Assembly (NCBI RefSeq): GCF_015533855.1
Contig: NZ_AP024154.1
Coordinates: forward strand, 3,974,501-4,038,500
DNA from: Echinicola sp. 20G
Lineage (GTDB): Bacteria; Bacteroidota; Bacteroidia; Cytophagales; Cyclobacteriaceae
DNA length: 64,000 nt
Direction of reading: 5' to 3'
Under the pieces are notes generated by a model. It made no database searches and had not been told where the DNA came from. It was given only the letters and a program-made list of their open reading frames with translations. The position numbers and the translations under genes were made by a program. Positions 8,885 through 17,925 of this stretch are shown here, in pieces (position 1 is the first letter of the stretch; the number at the start of each line of letters is the position of its first letter).

Positions 8885-9678
8885 TGACCAAACGCATGCG
8901 AATATTTGCTGGTCCCAACGGTTCAGGCAAAAGTTCCATCATAAAAGCCATTAGAAATACCGAAGTTCAAAGTGGTAAAACACTGGACTTCGGTATTTAT
9001 ATAAATGCAGACGATATAGCTCAAGACCTTTACAATAGTGGACTTGATTTTTCTACATATAAAATAATATATGATCAGCAGGAGTTTGAGGAAGTTGCTC
9101 ATAATTCTGGATTGATCAGAAGAGAATTTCCACTACCTAGACTGATGCAATGCATAAAAGTATCCAATAACCGTTTAAAGGTCATTCGAAAAATTGCAGA
9201 TGAAAAGAATGACAATCCATATGAAAGGATCGCCCAAATACTGGCTGATTTTTTAAGAAAGAAATTATTAAAAGAAGGAGTGAAATTTTCCTTCGAAACG
9301 GTTTTTTCTCATCCGAGCAAAGTAGCAATCATCAAACAGGCTAAGGAAGCAGGTTATAAGGTTTACCTTTACTTTGTTTCCACAGAAGATCCAACAATAA
9401 ATGTTCATAGGGTAAAGAAGGTCAGGGTTCCCCAGGATGGACACGATGTTCCAGAGGATAAGATTATTGACAGGTATTACCGCTCCATGGATTTGTTATA
9501 CAAGGCAGCCCAGCATTGTTACCAGGCTTATTTTTTTGATAATTCCAAAGAAGGAGAACGGCATAACCTATTTGCACATTTCAAGCTGAATGGAAGAGGA
9601 AAGAAGGTTTGGAATGATATCAAAAATGAAGAAGTGCCGGAATGGTTCAAGCATTATTATTCGGGGAAAATTGGTTGA
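8884..9678 (+). CDS. zeta-toxin / UDP-N-acetylglucosamine kinase family P-loop protein
   Basis: The 264-residue protein has a Walker A motif GPNGSGKSS (10-18), the INADDIA motif (40-46) that holds the catalytic aspartate region in zeta-type kinases, and a FSFETVFSHPSK segment (135-146) typical of the family's lid and substrate site. Basic residues (HRVKKVRVPQDGHDVPEDKI, 175-194) fit the phosphate-binding arginine region. Zeta toxins phosphorylate UDP-GlcNAc and block cell-wall synthesis, but many chromosomal relatives are not proven toxins. It is coupled to the small basic protein upstream. The stretch LIRREFPLPRLMQCIKVSNN (77-96) is an insertion that I do not recognise from the classical toxin. 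Confidence 0.85.
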   Translation: MTKRMRIFAGPNGSGKSSIIKAIRNTEVQSGKTLDFGIYINADDIAQDLYNSGLDFSTYKIIYDQQEFEEVAHNSGLIRREFPLPRLMQCIKVSNNRLKVIRKIADEKNDNPYERIAQILADFLRKKLLKEGVKFSFETVFSHPSKVAIIKQAKEAGYKVYLYFVSTEDPTINVHRVKKVRVPQDGHDVPEDKIIDRYYRSMDLLYKAAQHCYQAYFFDNSKEGERHNLFAHFKLNGRGKKVWNDIKNEEVPEWFKHYYSGKIG

Positions 9679-9732
9679 ATTATTAAAATCGTCACGCCTA
9701 AGAAAAGTATATCTCTTTTTGCTTTTCCTCGA

Positions 9733-9960
9733 GGAAATCACAATTCCAGTTATGCCGAACAAGTTATAATCTTGGGAGCTGGTGGTAGTAAAGAGGAGAC
9801 GTCGTGGGAACGTCGAGGGGATGTCCGAATTTTATTTGGTGGTTTCTGGAGAGAGAAAAGGGTAGGGCTTCTCCTATGGATTTTCCCATGCCTATGATAA
9901 CCCTAATATGTCCTTAGCATACGAGGCGTTTATTTTTGGCAGGATACAAAAAAAGGGGAT
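9733..9960 (+). repeat. dispersed repeat family 1, copy 1
   Basis: This non-coding stretch resembles 33655-33880 and part of 32556-32625. Shared words in order include a GAACAAGTTATAATCTTGGG-like string, GGTGGTAGTAAAGAG (also at about 32610) and AAAAGGGTAGGGCTTCTCC. The copies are in the same orientation and clearly diverged. It fills most of the gap between the zeta-toxin gene and the lipoprotein gene. Confidence 0.6.
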
Positions 9961-10009
9961 GAATAACTCTTTTAAGATCGAGAAATAAGATGGTTTCAAT
10001 AATTACTGT

Positions 10010-10417
10010 ATGAATAAGTTAATACAATTGGTAGGTATATTGGTTTTCTTCTCATGTAATTCTAATAATAATAGTTGTGTACAAAGTATGGAATTTAAAC
10101 GATTCGATACGGCTTCACCGGATGAAGTGAAAATGGTTATTAAAATTGACAATAGTGAAATATTTCAAAAAGTTATTTCAGGAGAGTTCATTTCCTTTAA
10201 ATTGAGCTGCTTGTATGAAGGAAATCTAAAGAATAAATTTCATGGTGATAACATAGACATAATCAGTGATAATACATTTTCATTCTATTTTGGTACTACA
10301 TATTTTTATACCCAAAATAGAACATTAAAAAAAGCATCTCAAAATATCATTAATGAGGTGGAAGTGACTATTGAGTTTAATAATGGTGAATTATTAACCC
10401 TTTGTAACTGTAAATGA
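10010..10417 (+). CDS. predicted lipoprotein, unknown function
   Basis: A 135-residue protein with a short hydrophobic leader and the lipobox-like VFFSC-N (Cys16), so it is probably exported and lipid-anchored. The mature part is a beta-rich stretch (VKMVIKIDNSEIFQKVISGE) with no family I recognise. A second Cys pair at the C-terminus (LLTLCNCK) is notable. It sits between dispersed repeats and is followed by an immunity-like protein, so it may be part of a mobile or defensive cassette. Confidence 0.6.
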   Translation: MNKLIQLVGILVFFSCNSNNNSCVQSMEFKRFDTASPDEVKMVIKIDNSEIFQKVISGEFISFKLSCLYEGNLKNKFHGDNIDIISDNTFSFYFGTTYFYTQNRTLKKASQNIINEVEVTIEFNNGELLTLCNCK

Positions 10418-10485
10418 AGATGCAATCATTGCGTTTTGTAAAAAAACGATTGGTTGAACCATGCCTCTTCTCCCTTTTATTTTTG

Positions 10486-10592
10486 CAATTTGTAATTCCC
10501 TTTTCTGGCTTTTATATCTGTCTCGAGAATGTTGAAACATATAATATTTCCGAAAATTTTTACCAGAAGACAACATATCCCCAAGACACCAT
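10486..10592 (+). repeat. dispersed repeat family 2, copy 1
   Basis: About 105 bases that match 21546-21652 in order and orientation: a TTTGTAATTCCC start, then GAGAATGTTGAAACATATA, TATTTCC and ATATCCCCAAG. The start shares the GGGAATTTGTAATTCCC hairpin word with family 1. An ORF overlapping it (10414-10599) is not taken as a gene. Confidence 0.6.
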
Positions 10593-10721
10593 CATCTGAG
10601 CGTAGTTTCAATAACTAAGTCTTTTTATTCTGGCTATTTGAAAATTACAAATGAATCACTTGCTTGCAGTCATCATAGATTTTGGAACAGGTTTCTTACA
10701 AGAATCTAAAATTTATTAAAC

Positions 10722-11297
10722 ATGAGTATAAAAAATGATGAGATGTATAGCTTGTTTGATGGGGATAGAAGAGGAGCTATGCGTGTAGATATATTGGACG
10801 ATTCAGTGGAACAGGAATCACTTTTTAGAAACGGAAGCACCCATGTTGTGCGGTTTAAGCAATATGAAGGAAAGCAACTCTATGATGTAGTTCCGTCTAC
10901 CTTCGCTAATATTTACTTAGTATCTTCAAAATTTCGTGATTTAATCAATAAAAATGGTTTGACTGGAATTATATTTTCTAGAGCAGAAATCCAATTAAAA
11001 GATGGAGGTGTTGAAGAAAGTTATTATATGCTATCTATAAGTTCTGATGTAGGTGAAATAATTAACTCCAAAAGTGTATTGCGAACTTTCCCTCCAATTG
11101 TTCCTTGGGGGGACGAGTATAAAAAATATGTAGGTTTGTTTTTTGACTTGGCAACTTGGGACGGAAGTGATTTTTTTACTCCTAAAGGAACATTCTACAT
11201 TTTTCTTACGGAACATGTAAGACAAATTATGATTAAGGAGAATATTACTAATATAGCGTTAAAACCAATTTCAGAACTGATAAATAATAAGATTTAA
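10722..11297 (+). CDS. immunity-like protein, resembles DUF1629/Imm11-type families
   Basis: A 191-residue soluble protein without a signal peptide. The pattern FANIYLVSSKFRDLINKNGL (about 62-81) followed by a TGIIFSRAEIQL strand resembles the DUF1629/Imm11-like immunity proteins of polymorphic toxin systems. In these a segment of the form 'the region must recognise the end of helix, G-x-x-G-x-x-F' precedes a conserved strand. No toxin gene lies beside it, so it could be an orphan immunity gene. The family call rests on this one motif and is tentative. Confidence 0.5.
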   Translation: MSIKNDEMYSLFDGDRRGAMRVDILDDSVEQESLFRNGSTHVVRFKQYEGKQLYDVVPSTFANIYLVSSKFRDLINKNGLTGIIFSRAEIQLKDGGVEESYYMLSISSDVGEIINSKSVLRTFPPIVPWGDEYKKYVGLFFDLATWDGSDFFTPKGTFYIFLTEHVRQIMIKENITNIALKPISELINNKI

Positions 11298-11425
11298 ATT
11301 GTTCAATATTTCCGTAGGGAAGGCTTATTCAAGTTATCTACCAAGGAAATCCAACTTGGTAAAGATTACTTCTTCACCCTACTGTTCTGGAGTTTGGGTA
11401 CGATATATAAACATTCCCTTTACAT

Positions 11426-14044
11426 TTAAATCAGTTCCTTTTCCTCCAGGGACTTTTCTAGTCTGGCCTGATTTTCCCAGAACCGATCCTCGATCTTTTG
11501 CATGACCTTATCAAATGCTGGATGATCTCTCAAAGGGTTTACCAGTGGGTCGATTTTCATAAATACAAGCATCCAGTATTGAAAATTATCCTGCGTTGCA
11601 AACCTATTAAGATGTTCAATGGCTAGGTCTATTTTCCCCTCATTAGCAAATTTCATAGCCAGGCTTGCATTTTTGTAGATGGACTGGTCATTTTCACAAT
11701 ATTCCGTATAAGCCTGATAATAATGCTTCGATTGTTCTTTCAAGCCCATCTTTTCATAAACCTTACCGATCCTTAAATCTTCCTGAGGATAAATATCCAG
11801 TCCATTTGCTTCTTTGGCAGTTACGAATTTATTGAAGAAATAAAAAGCACTGTCATAGTCCTCCTCGTAAAAGTAGAAATTGGCCACCTCCTGCAAGATG
11901 TCTAGTCGTGTGGTATCCTTTTTCCAGACCTGTTTTAACGTTTGTTTGGTCCGTTCAATATCAGGTTCCTTGGCATACATGATCAAGGCCTTTACATAAG
12001 GTGCAAAATAGTTTTCTGGAAAGAGGTCAAGTGATTTATTGATATAGGTAATCGCCTCATCAACAAAACCATTCTGGATAAAGGCGTTACTAAGGTTTAA
12101 GTAGAGATAGCTCAGGGTAACAGCATCATTGGCTGCCACATCAAGCTGAACCCCTTTCAAGGCGTACTCCAGGTACTTACCAGAGTTGGGAATGATTCTA
12201 AAATAGAAATCTGCAAGCATCTGTATGGCAAAAGATGAATTAGGGTTATATTCCAGGGCCTTTTCAAGGTGTGGCAGGGCTAGGCTGTACTCCTTTGTTT
12301 GTAGATAATAAAAAGACTTGGCGATGAGACTCTCAGCAGATTTTGAATCATAAAGCAAGGCCTTATCTGCATAACTATTAATCTTTTCGGTGTACTGTTT
12401 CTCCAATTGGGATATTTCAAGAAGATAGTATGATATAGCGATGTTGGCATAAGCCAGGGCGAATTCAGGGTCTAGTTCTATCGCTTTTTCCAATAATCCA
12501 ACGGCTTGTTGAAGCCCATCATGCGTTCTTGAATGAAGCGGGCCAAGTGCCCGAAGATAATAATCATAGGCCAGCAGGTTTTCAGTAGGTTTTTTCTCTA
12601 TAAGATCAAGTTCCGAAGGGGTTACGATGACTTCTATGGAGCTGACTATATTACGAGCCACTTCATTCTGCAATTCAAAAACATCGACAACTTCCCGGTT
12701 ATACTGCTCTGCCCAGAGATGCCGATCCGTTGAGGCTTCAATCAGCTGGATATGGAGTAGTATTTGGTCTCCGATCTTCTGACCACTGCCTTCTACAAAA
12801 TAACTGACCTGGAGTTCTTCGGCTATTTCGGGAATGGTCATATCTGTGTTTCTGTATTTTTCTACAGAAGATCTGCTGATTACCCGCAGGTCTTTGATTT
12901 TTTGAAGATTGTTCAGTGTTGACTCCATGAGACCATTCACGAAATACTGGTTCGATGAATCACTGCTCTCATTTTTGAATGGCAACACGGCTATGGACTT
13001 ATCATTTGAACTTACAGCCGAATCTGACCCCAATTTTCCATTGAATATTTCAAAAGAGTAGACAAGGATTGCCATTAGGAGTACGGTTGTAACTATTAAG
13101 GACCATTTCACAATCGGTTTTCTCTTTGAGACGCCAGCATCCAAGCGCTCAATAGCACCAAGTTGATCATTGGAAACGGCATACACTTCCATGGGCTTGG
13201 TAACGTTTTTCAGTTGATGAATGCCCATGGACACCGTTACAAGGTCATCTTGATTTTTAACTTCATCATACACCTTGTCGGAGATATAAATACTTCCAGT
13301 CTTGGCAAGAGATTCAATACGGGAAGCAACATTTACTCCATCCCCGATGATCTCTTCATCTGATACAATGATATCGCCTGAATGTATTCCAATTCGAATG
13401 GGGATTGTAGGTTCCTCCCTAAAAGCAAGTTGCATTTCAATGCCACACCGCACGGCATCGATAGCACTTGAGAATGTACTTAATGTGCCATCACCATAAT
13501 ACTGCAGAATGCGCCCGTTGTATTTTTTAGTCGTAGAATCAAAAACTTTTCTATGCCGATCTCGATAGGCAACACCTTTCTTTTCATCCGTTTGCATAAG
13601 GGCAGTATATCCCTCAATATCAGTGAACATAATCGCCACTAACTGTCGATGTCTGGCCGATGTGACTGCTGAACTTTTATCAAGCTTTCCTCTTCTTCCT
13701 ACCTCACCAGGCGGATAACCATAGTATTCTCTGAAGCATTTGATAAAGTAGGAAGTACTTCCAAAGCCAACGTTGAAGGAAACTTCCGAAACAGTCAGGG
13801 AAGTCTGTCCAAGTATCTCCATACTTTTTTCTAACCGAACCTGACGAATGAACTGACTCGCTGAAAGCTTAGTTTGTTGCTTGATCTTTCTGAGTAGGTT
13901 AGAACGACTCGTATGCATGGCTTCTGCCAGGTCAGAGACACCGAATTCTTCATTGGAGACGTTCTCAAGGATGATGGATTCCGCCTGATCTACAAAATTT
14001 TCGGTGTTGGAAGGAGTGTCTGACATATCTTTTAGGTAGTTCAA
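11426..14044 (-). CDS. AraC-type DNA-binding domain fused to class III nucleotidyl cyclase, membrane segment, TolB-like domain and TPRs
   Basis: The 872-residue protein has, in order: an AraC-type HTH pair (about 18-118, with VSFNVGFGSTSYFIKCFREY), a class III adenylate/guanylate cyclase domain (133-290), a membrane helix (312-332), a TolB/FlgO-like domain (348-480, KSIAVLPFKNES) and tetratricopeptide repeats to the end. In the cyclase domain, metal-binding Asp142 (FTDIEGYT) and Asp185 (YYGDGTLSTF) and the Asn238/Arg242 pair (GDGVNVASRIES) are present. The position usually held by the purine-selecting Lys before the GDG motif is Gln181. DNA-binding and cyclase domains would therefore be cytoplasmic and the TPRs on the other side of the membrane. 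It is divergent from the cluster starting at 14253, which it probably controls. The start could also be Met7. Confidence 0.9.
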   Translation of the reverse strand: MNYLKDMSDTPSNTENFVDQAESIILENVSNEEFGVSDLAEAMHTSRSNLLRKIKQQTKLSASQFIRQVRLEKSMEILGQTSLTVSEVSFNVGFGSTSYFIKCFREYYGYPPGEVGRRGKLDKSSAVTSARHRQLVAIMFTDIEGYTALMQTDEKKGVAYRDRHRKVFDSTTKKYNGRILQYYGDGTLSTFSSAIDAVRCGIEMQLAFREEPTIPIRIGIHSGDIIVSDEEIIGDGVNVASRIESLAKTGSIYISDKVYDEVKNQDDLVTVSMGIHQLKNVTKPMEVYAVSNDQLGAIERLDAGVSKRKPIVKWSLIVTTVLLMAILVYSFEIFNGKLGSDSAVSSNDKSIAVLPFKNESSDSSNQYFVNGLMESTLNNLQKIKDLRVISRSSVEKYRNTDMTIPEIAEELQVSYFVEGSGQKIGDQILLHIQLIEASTDRHLWAEQYNREVVDVFELQNEVARNIVSSIEVIVTPSELDLIEKKPTENLLAYDYYLRALGPLHSRTHDGLQQAVGLLEKAIELDPEFALAYANIAISYYLLEISQLEKQYTEKINSYADKALLYDSKSAESLIAKSFYYLQTKEYSLALPHLEKALEYNPNSSFAIQMLADFYFRIIPNSGKYLEYALKGVQLDVAANDAVTLSYLYLNLSNAFIQNGFVDEAITYINKSLDLFPENYFAPYVKALIMYAKEPDIERTKQTLKQVWKKDTTRLDILQEVANFYFYEEDYDSAFYFFNKFVTAKEANGLDIYPQEDLRIGKVYEKMGLKEQSKHYYQAYTEYCENDQSIYKNASLAMKFANEGKIDLAIEHLNRFATQDNFQYWMLVFMKIDPLVNPLRDHPAFDKVMQKIEDRFWENQARLEKSLEEKELI

Positions 14045-14252
14045 AAATAATAAAATTTATAGCAATCCAACAATATTGGGATTTTCCATAGTGCAATGAA
14101 GAATTGGGTTATTTGCTTCATAATTTATATCCCTGCTTCATAGTTTTTATGACTTCCGCAAACTTTATGGATTTGGATGCATAGCTCATAGGTCTCACTT
14201 TCACTCTTCCCTGATCTTTGTAAAAATCAATTAATCACAAAAAAACAAGATT
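14045..14252. promoter_or_regulatory. divergent promoter region
   Basis: These 208 bases separate the cyclase-type regulator from the ankyrin-lipoprotein gene, which run in opposite directions. AT-rich with tandem near-repeats of TTCATAATTTAT/TTCATAGTTTTTAT at about 14120-14150, which could be regulator sites. No consensus promoter box is clear. Confidence 0.35.
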
Positions 14253-14822
14253 ATGAAAGCGTTAAAGAACAGCTCCTTAGCAGTACTCATGAGCCTAGTG
14301 CTGGCGGTATTATTAACCTCTTGCGGTCATACCAATGGCCATGAGAAAAGTGCATCAGGAATTGAAAAGCCTGAAATGAATATTCACTCCGCAGTAATAA
14401 ATGGAAACCTGGAAATAGTAAGACAGCATATAAAGGCAGGCACCGACATTAATGAAATAGAACCCATGAGTGGGTCCACACCTTTGATCTCAGCTGCTAC
14501 ATTCGGTAAAACAGCTATTGCTCAAGCACTGATAGAAGCTGGTGCAGACTTAACCCTCTCAAATAAAGAGGGCACCACACCGCTTCATGCAGCAGCCTTC
14601 TTTTGCCGGGTTGAGATTGTACAGTTGCTGATGGATGTCAATGCTGATAGGACACTTAAAAATAGTTTCGGAGCCACTCCCAGGGAAACCGTTATGGGAC
14701 CATTTTCTGAGATCAAGCCCATCTATGAAATGATGCAACAACAGCTAGCACCATTAGGCATGCAACTGGATATGGAGCAGCTCGAAAAGACCCGCCCTGT
14801 AATTGCGATGATGCTACAGTAA
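14253..14822 (+). CDS. ankyrin-repeat lipoprotein
   Basis: The 189-residue protein has a lipoprotein signal peptide with lipobox LLTSC-G (Cys about 24). Three ankyrin repeats follow: HSAVINGNLEIVRQHIKAG (about 49-67), a STPLISAATFGKTAIAQALI repeat (about 76-95) and a TTPLHAAAFFCRVEIVQLLM repeat (about 109-128). A Met- and Gln-rich tail closes it. Ankyrin repeats bind proteins, here probably at the periplasmic face of a membrane. It is the first gene of the cluster divergent from the cyclase-type regulator and is 24 bp before the acyltransferase gene. Confidence 0.85.
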   Translation: MKALKNSSLAVLMSLVLAVLLTSCGHTNGHEKSASGIEKPEMNIHSAVINGNLEIVRQHIKAGTDINEIEPMSGSTPLISAATFGKTAIAQALIEAGADLTLSNKEGTTPLHAAAFFCRVEIVQLLMDVNADRTLKNSFGATPRETVMGPFSEIKPIYEMMQQQLAPLGMQLDMEQLEKTRPVIAMMLQ

Positions 14823-14846
14823 CAAATCGTTAAAACAAAGAATCTG

Positions 14847-15956
14847 ATGATAACTGAAAGAAGAAACGATATTGACTGGCTGCGCGTAATTGCGATAGGA
14901 TTGCTGCTAATCTACCATGTCGCCATCATTTTCCAGCCATGGGCCATGTTTGTAGGATTTATCAGGAGTGATGAGCTGCTGGAAAGTGTGTGGAAGCCCA
15001 TGACGATGCTGAATGTCTGGCGGATTCCTTTCCTGTTTTATGTTTCAGGTATGGGCGTTTATTTTGCCATACGCAAACGAAACTGGGTGCAACTGTTGAC
15101 TGAGCGTTCGAAGCGAATTCTTATTCCCTTCGTATTTGGCATAGTAGCTATAGCTCCGCTGCATTTTGCGGTTTTTCAGGAATACTACAATCTGCCTTTA
15201 GGCTATTATCCACATCCGGCACATTTGTGGTTCCTGGGAAATATATTCGCCTACGTACTGATACTTCTGCCACTCTTTTACTACCTGAAGAAAATAGAGG
15301 GTGGCAGGTTTATGAAAAGTTTATCGACCTTCATGATCAACCCACTCGGCCCTCTGTCCATATCGGTCTTTTTTATCCTCGAAATTTTGATTGTAAGACC
15401 GCAGGTCTTTGAAATGTATGCTCAGACCTGGCATGGCTTCTTCCTTGGATTCCTGGCTTTCTTTTTCGGATTTCTTTTTGTGTATGCTGGCAAGACTTTC
15501 TGGCAGACTGTTTTGAAATGGAGGTGGCTTTACCTGGGAATGGCGGTGATATTATATGTCATCCGGTTGGTGGTTTTTGAACTTAAGTCACCCGGTTATT
15601 TCATGGCTTTCGAATCTCATTGCTGGATCCTTTCGGTTTTCGGATTCGGATACAAATACCTGAACAAGCCAAGTAATATGTTAAGCTATCTAAGCCAGGC
15701 TGCCTACCCGGTGTATATCATCCATATGTTTGTATTGTATTCCGGGGCTATTATCATTCTTCCATTAGATATACCGGTAATGCTAAAATTCTTATCTATC
15801 ACCGTGTTCACGACTATAGGGAGTTATTTGATTTATGAATTCATCATTAGGAGGATAGGTTTCTTAAGGCCGTTGTTCGGGTTAAAATGGACCTTCAACA
15901 AATATCAAGACGCAAAAAATGCTATGGAAACCGTGGGACCCATAAGACAAAAATAG
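14847..15956 (+). CDS. acyltransferase 3-family integral membrane protein
   Basis: A 369-residue polytopic membrane protein of the OatA/NodX/MdoC-type acyltransferase superfamily. It opens with the family signature RRNDIDWLRVIAIGLLLIYH, where the His is the conserved catalytic-region residue, and has about ten hydrophobic segments. An RSKRIL-IPFVFG segment after the third helix is also typical. Such enzymes O-acetylate or O-succinylate sugars of glycans or peptidoglycan. It follows the ankyrin lipoprotein closely and precedes an outer-membrane protein, which suggests envelope modification. Confidence 0.87.
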   Translation: MITERRNDIDWLRVIAIGLLLIYHVAIIFQPWAMFVGFIRSDELLESVWKPMTMLNVWRIPFLFYVSGMGVYFAIRKRNWVQLLTERSKRILIPFVFGIVAIAPLHFAVFQEYYNLPLGYYPHPAHLWFLGNIFAYVLILLPLFYYLKKIEGGRFMKSLSTFMINPLGPLSISVFFILEILIVRPQVFEMYAQTWHGFFLGFLAFFFGFLFVYAGKTFWQTVLKWRWLYLGMAVILYVIRLVVFELKSPGYFMAFESHCWILSVFGFGYKYLNKPSNMLSYLSQAAYPVYIIHMFVLYSGAIIILPLDIPVMLKFLSITVFTTIGSYLIYEFIIRRIGFLRPLFGLKWTFNKYQDAKNAMETVGPIRQK

Positions 15957-16021
15957 GCTCTTAGATTACCATTCAAGTTTCGATTAAACTTCAAAAATCT
16001 CCGTTTTTAAAAATTACTATT

Positions 16022-16672
16022 ATGAAAAATCTATCTATAATTCTCTTCCTGTTCTGCGCACTTAATGCTTTTGCTCAAACCAATTCACCATTGGGTAAAG
16101 AAAATGAAGTAACCCATAAGTGGCGCGTAAGTATGCCTTATTTTATTATTACCGACCCTCTTGGGGGAGGGTGGAACGATCGTACAAGTACACAAATGGT
16201 CGAACTTCATATAAAACGTAACCTGGACAATAAGAATATCATAGGGCTGAAGCTTGCCACTTGGCGATTATTCCAACCAATGGGAATCCAATGGGGGGAT
16301 GGCCTTTTGGATAAGCTAGAGACAGAAAGTGAATTTTATCCAGGACATGTGCGAGAAAGAGGAATAGGTATAACCTACCAAAGAATGCTATGGAAAGGGC
16401 TGTTTGCCACTGTTGAAGTGCTACCACAATTCCAAACCTATATGGATCTGGATGGTAATCATATTGGAAATGATTTTAAGATTTATAATTCCTATCATTT
16501 GGGCTACCATATCGCATTTGGTAAGAAAAAACGGTTTTTTATAGAGCCACAGGTTCATTGCCAGCACTGGATGTTTGATAACAATGCTCCTGATGGATTT
16601 GAGGCATTGGACGATAAATGGGCGAACTATTTTCTGTTTGAGCCGAACATTTACGTTGGAGTGAAATTTTAA
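16022..16672 (+). CDS. secreted, probably outer-membrane beta-barrel protein
   Basis: A 216-residue protein with signal peptide MKNLSIILFLFCALNAFA-Q. The mature part alternates hydrophobic and polar residues and ends in an aromatic terminal residue (NIYVGVKF), as in outer-membrane barrels. I do not recognise a family. It lies 65 bp after the acyltransferase gene and 20 bp before the first serine hydrolase gene, so it is probably in one transcript with them. Confidence 0.65.
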   Translation: MKNLSIILFLFCALNAFAQTNSPLGKENEVTHKWRVSMPYFIITDPLGGGWNDRTSTQMVELHIKRNLDNKNIIGLKLATWRLFQPMGIQWGDGLLDKLETESEFYPGHVRERGIGITYQRMLWKGLFATVEVLPQFQTYMDLDGNHIGNDFKIYNSYHLGYHIAFGKKKRFFIEPQVHCQHWMFDNNAPDGFEALDDKWANYFLFEPNIYVGVKF

Positions 16673-16691
16673 AGTATCGTCACCTTCTAAA

Positions 16692-17672
16692 ATGAAAAAC
16701 GGGAATTCACTTGTAATACAAACCATTTCAATCCTGGCATTTGGCTGTATTCTAGTAGTTTTATCGGGCTGTGCCTTTGGTCTACAGCCTTTACCGGACA
16801 CAGTTCAGGAAGAAATAAATGATGGAGTAGATCACGGCATGGATGGCGTCATCGTCTGTGTCAATCGCCCAGATGAAATCAAGCTTTACGCTGCTGGTTG
16901 GAAAAACCGTGAACATCAGATTCCTGCTGACCCTAATGCATTGTTTAAGATTGCGAGCATCAGTAAGTTATATATCGCGGCTACGACTACTCGATTGGTT
17001 GCCGATGGAAAATTATTATTGGACAAAACACTGGCTGAATATATCCCAGAAATATCCGGAAACATTGAATTTGCAGATCAGATTACCCTGAAGATGGTGC
17101 TCAAACACCGAAGCGGTATACTCGATTACAGTTCTCAACCAGAAACTGCAGGAGAAAAATTTGATGATTACCTCTCATTCGCAGCCCGGATTTATGGCAA
17201 GTCTGCGGTATTTAGGCCCAATAAGAAATATGGATATTCTAATACCAACTATTTGTTAATCGGGGAAATCATCGATCGGACATTAGCGTACTCTCATCAT
17301 ACTTATCTACGTGATGAGCTATTAAGGCCACTTGGTTTGAGTAATACCTACAATGTACCAGGTGAAGTGGAATTGGAAGACGTGATGAGCGGATACATCA
17401 AAGGTTGGGAAGCGGATGTAAAGGACTGGGAGTTTCCGCTGCCTGGCGGCTCCATGATCGCCACTGCAGAAGATGTAAGCATCTTTTTAAGGGCACTTAT
17501 CGATGGCACCTTGTTCTCACCTGAGGAGCAGGACATCTATACATCGGTTTATCCTTACGAACATACCGGTTGGTTACCAGGCTACACGAGCATTGCTCGC
17601 TACCACCCTGACATTGACGCAGTAGTGGTCCAGTTTGTAAATACCAGTGGCAAAGAAATCTACTGGCTCTAA
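16692..17672 (+). CDS. serine hydrolase of the class C beta-lactamase / DD-peptidase fold, copy 1
   Basis: The 326-residue protein has a lipoprotein-like leader with VLSGC-A (Cys about 27). Catalytic motifs are Ser89-x-x-Lys92 (SISK) and Tyr182-x-Asn184 (YSN). A third motif in the GGSMIATAEDV region takes the place of the KTG or HTG box. This fold is shared by class C beta-lactamases, DD-peptidases and esterases; nothing marks it as a resistance enzyme. It is paralogous to the gene at 17926, with many identical blocks such as ALFKIASI. An envelope or acyl-group substrate is likely from the neighbouring acyltransferase. Confidence 0.88.
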   Translation: MKNGNSLVIQTISILAFGCILVVLSGCAFGLQPLPDTVQEEINDGVDHGMDGVIVCVNRPDEIKLYAAGWKNREHQIPADPNALFKIASISKLYIAATTTRLVADGKLLLDKTLAEYIPEISGNIEFADQITLKMVLKHRSGILDYSSQPETAGEKFDDYLSFAARIYGKSAVFRPNKKYGYSNTNYLLIGEIIDRTLAYSHHTYLRDELLRPLGLSNTYNVPGEVELEDVMSGYIKGWEADVKDWEFPLPGGSMIATAEDVSIFLRALIDGTLFSPEEQDIYTSVYPYEHTGWLPGYTSIARYHPDIDAVVVQFVNTSGKEIYWL

Positions 17673-17925
17673 CTCAAAAGGCTATATAAGCGTAATGTTA
17701 GAATTCTTGAAAAGAAATATAAATCCATAGAAAAATTACGATGAAAAAGCACATACCATTGAATAGCACCTTCATTCAACGTTTATTTGGTCACTTAAGA
17801 AATCATCACTCGAAATATATGAAGTACCTACGATCCGACCCATTGTTAAAATTGGTGCTTTCACCTATAATAAGACCTTCGAAAACCCCATATTGCTTAA
17901 TTGTAACTTCTAAACTTACTTGACC
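17673..17925. other. gap between the tandem serine hydrolase genes
   Basis: About 250 bases without a convincing gene. A 60-codon frame at 17741-17923 has no recognisable features and ends at the next start. It may be debris from the duplication. Confidence 0.35.

Noticed and set aside
10414..10599. 61-codon plus-strand frame after the lipoprotein gene
   Set aside because: It runs across dispersed repeat family 2, whose other copy (21546-21652) is not open in the same frame.
17741..17923. 60-codon frame between the two serine hydrolase genes
   Set aside because: No domain or signal, and its composition is unlike a real protein. Possibly duplication debris.
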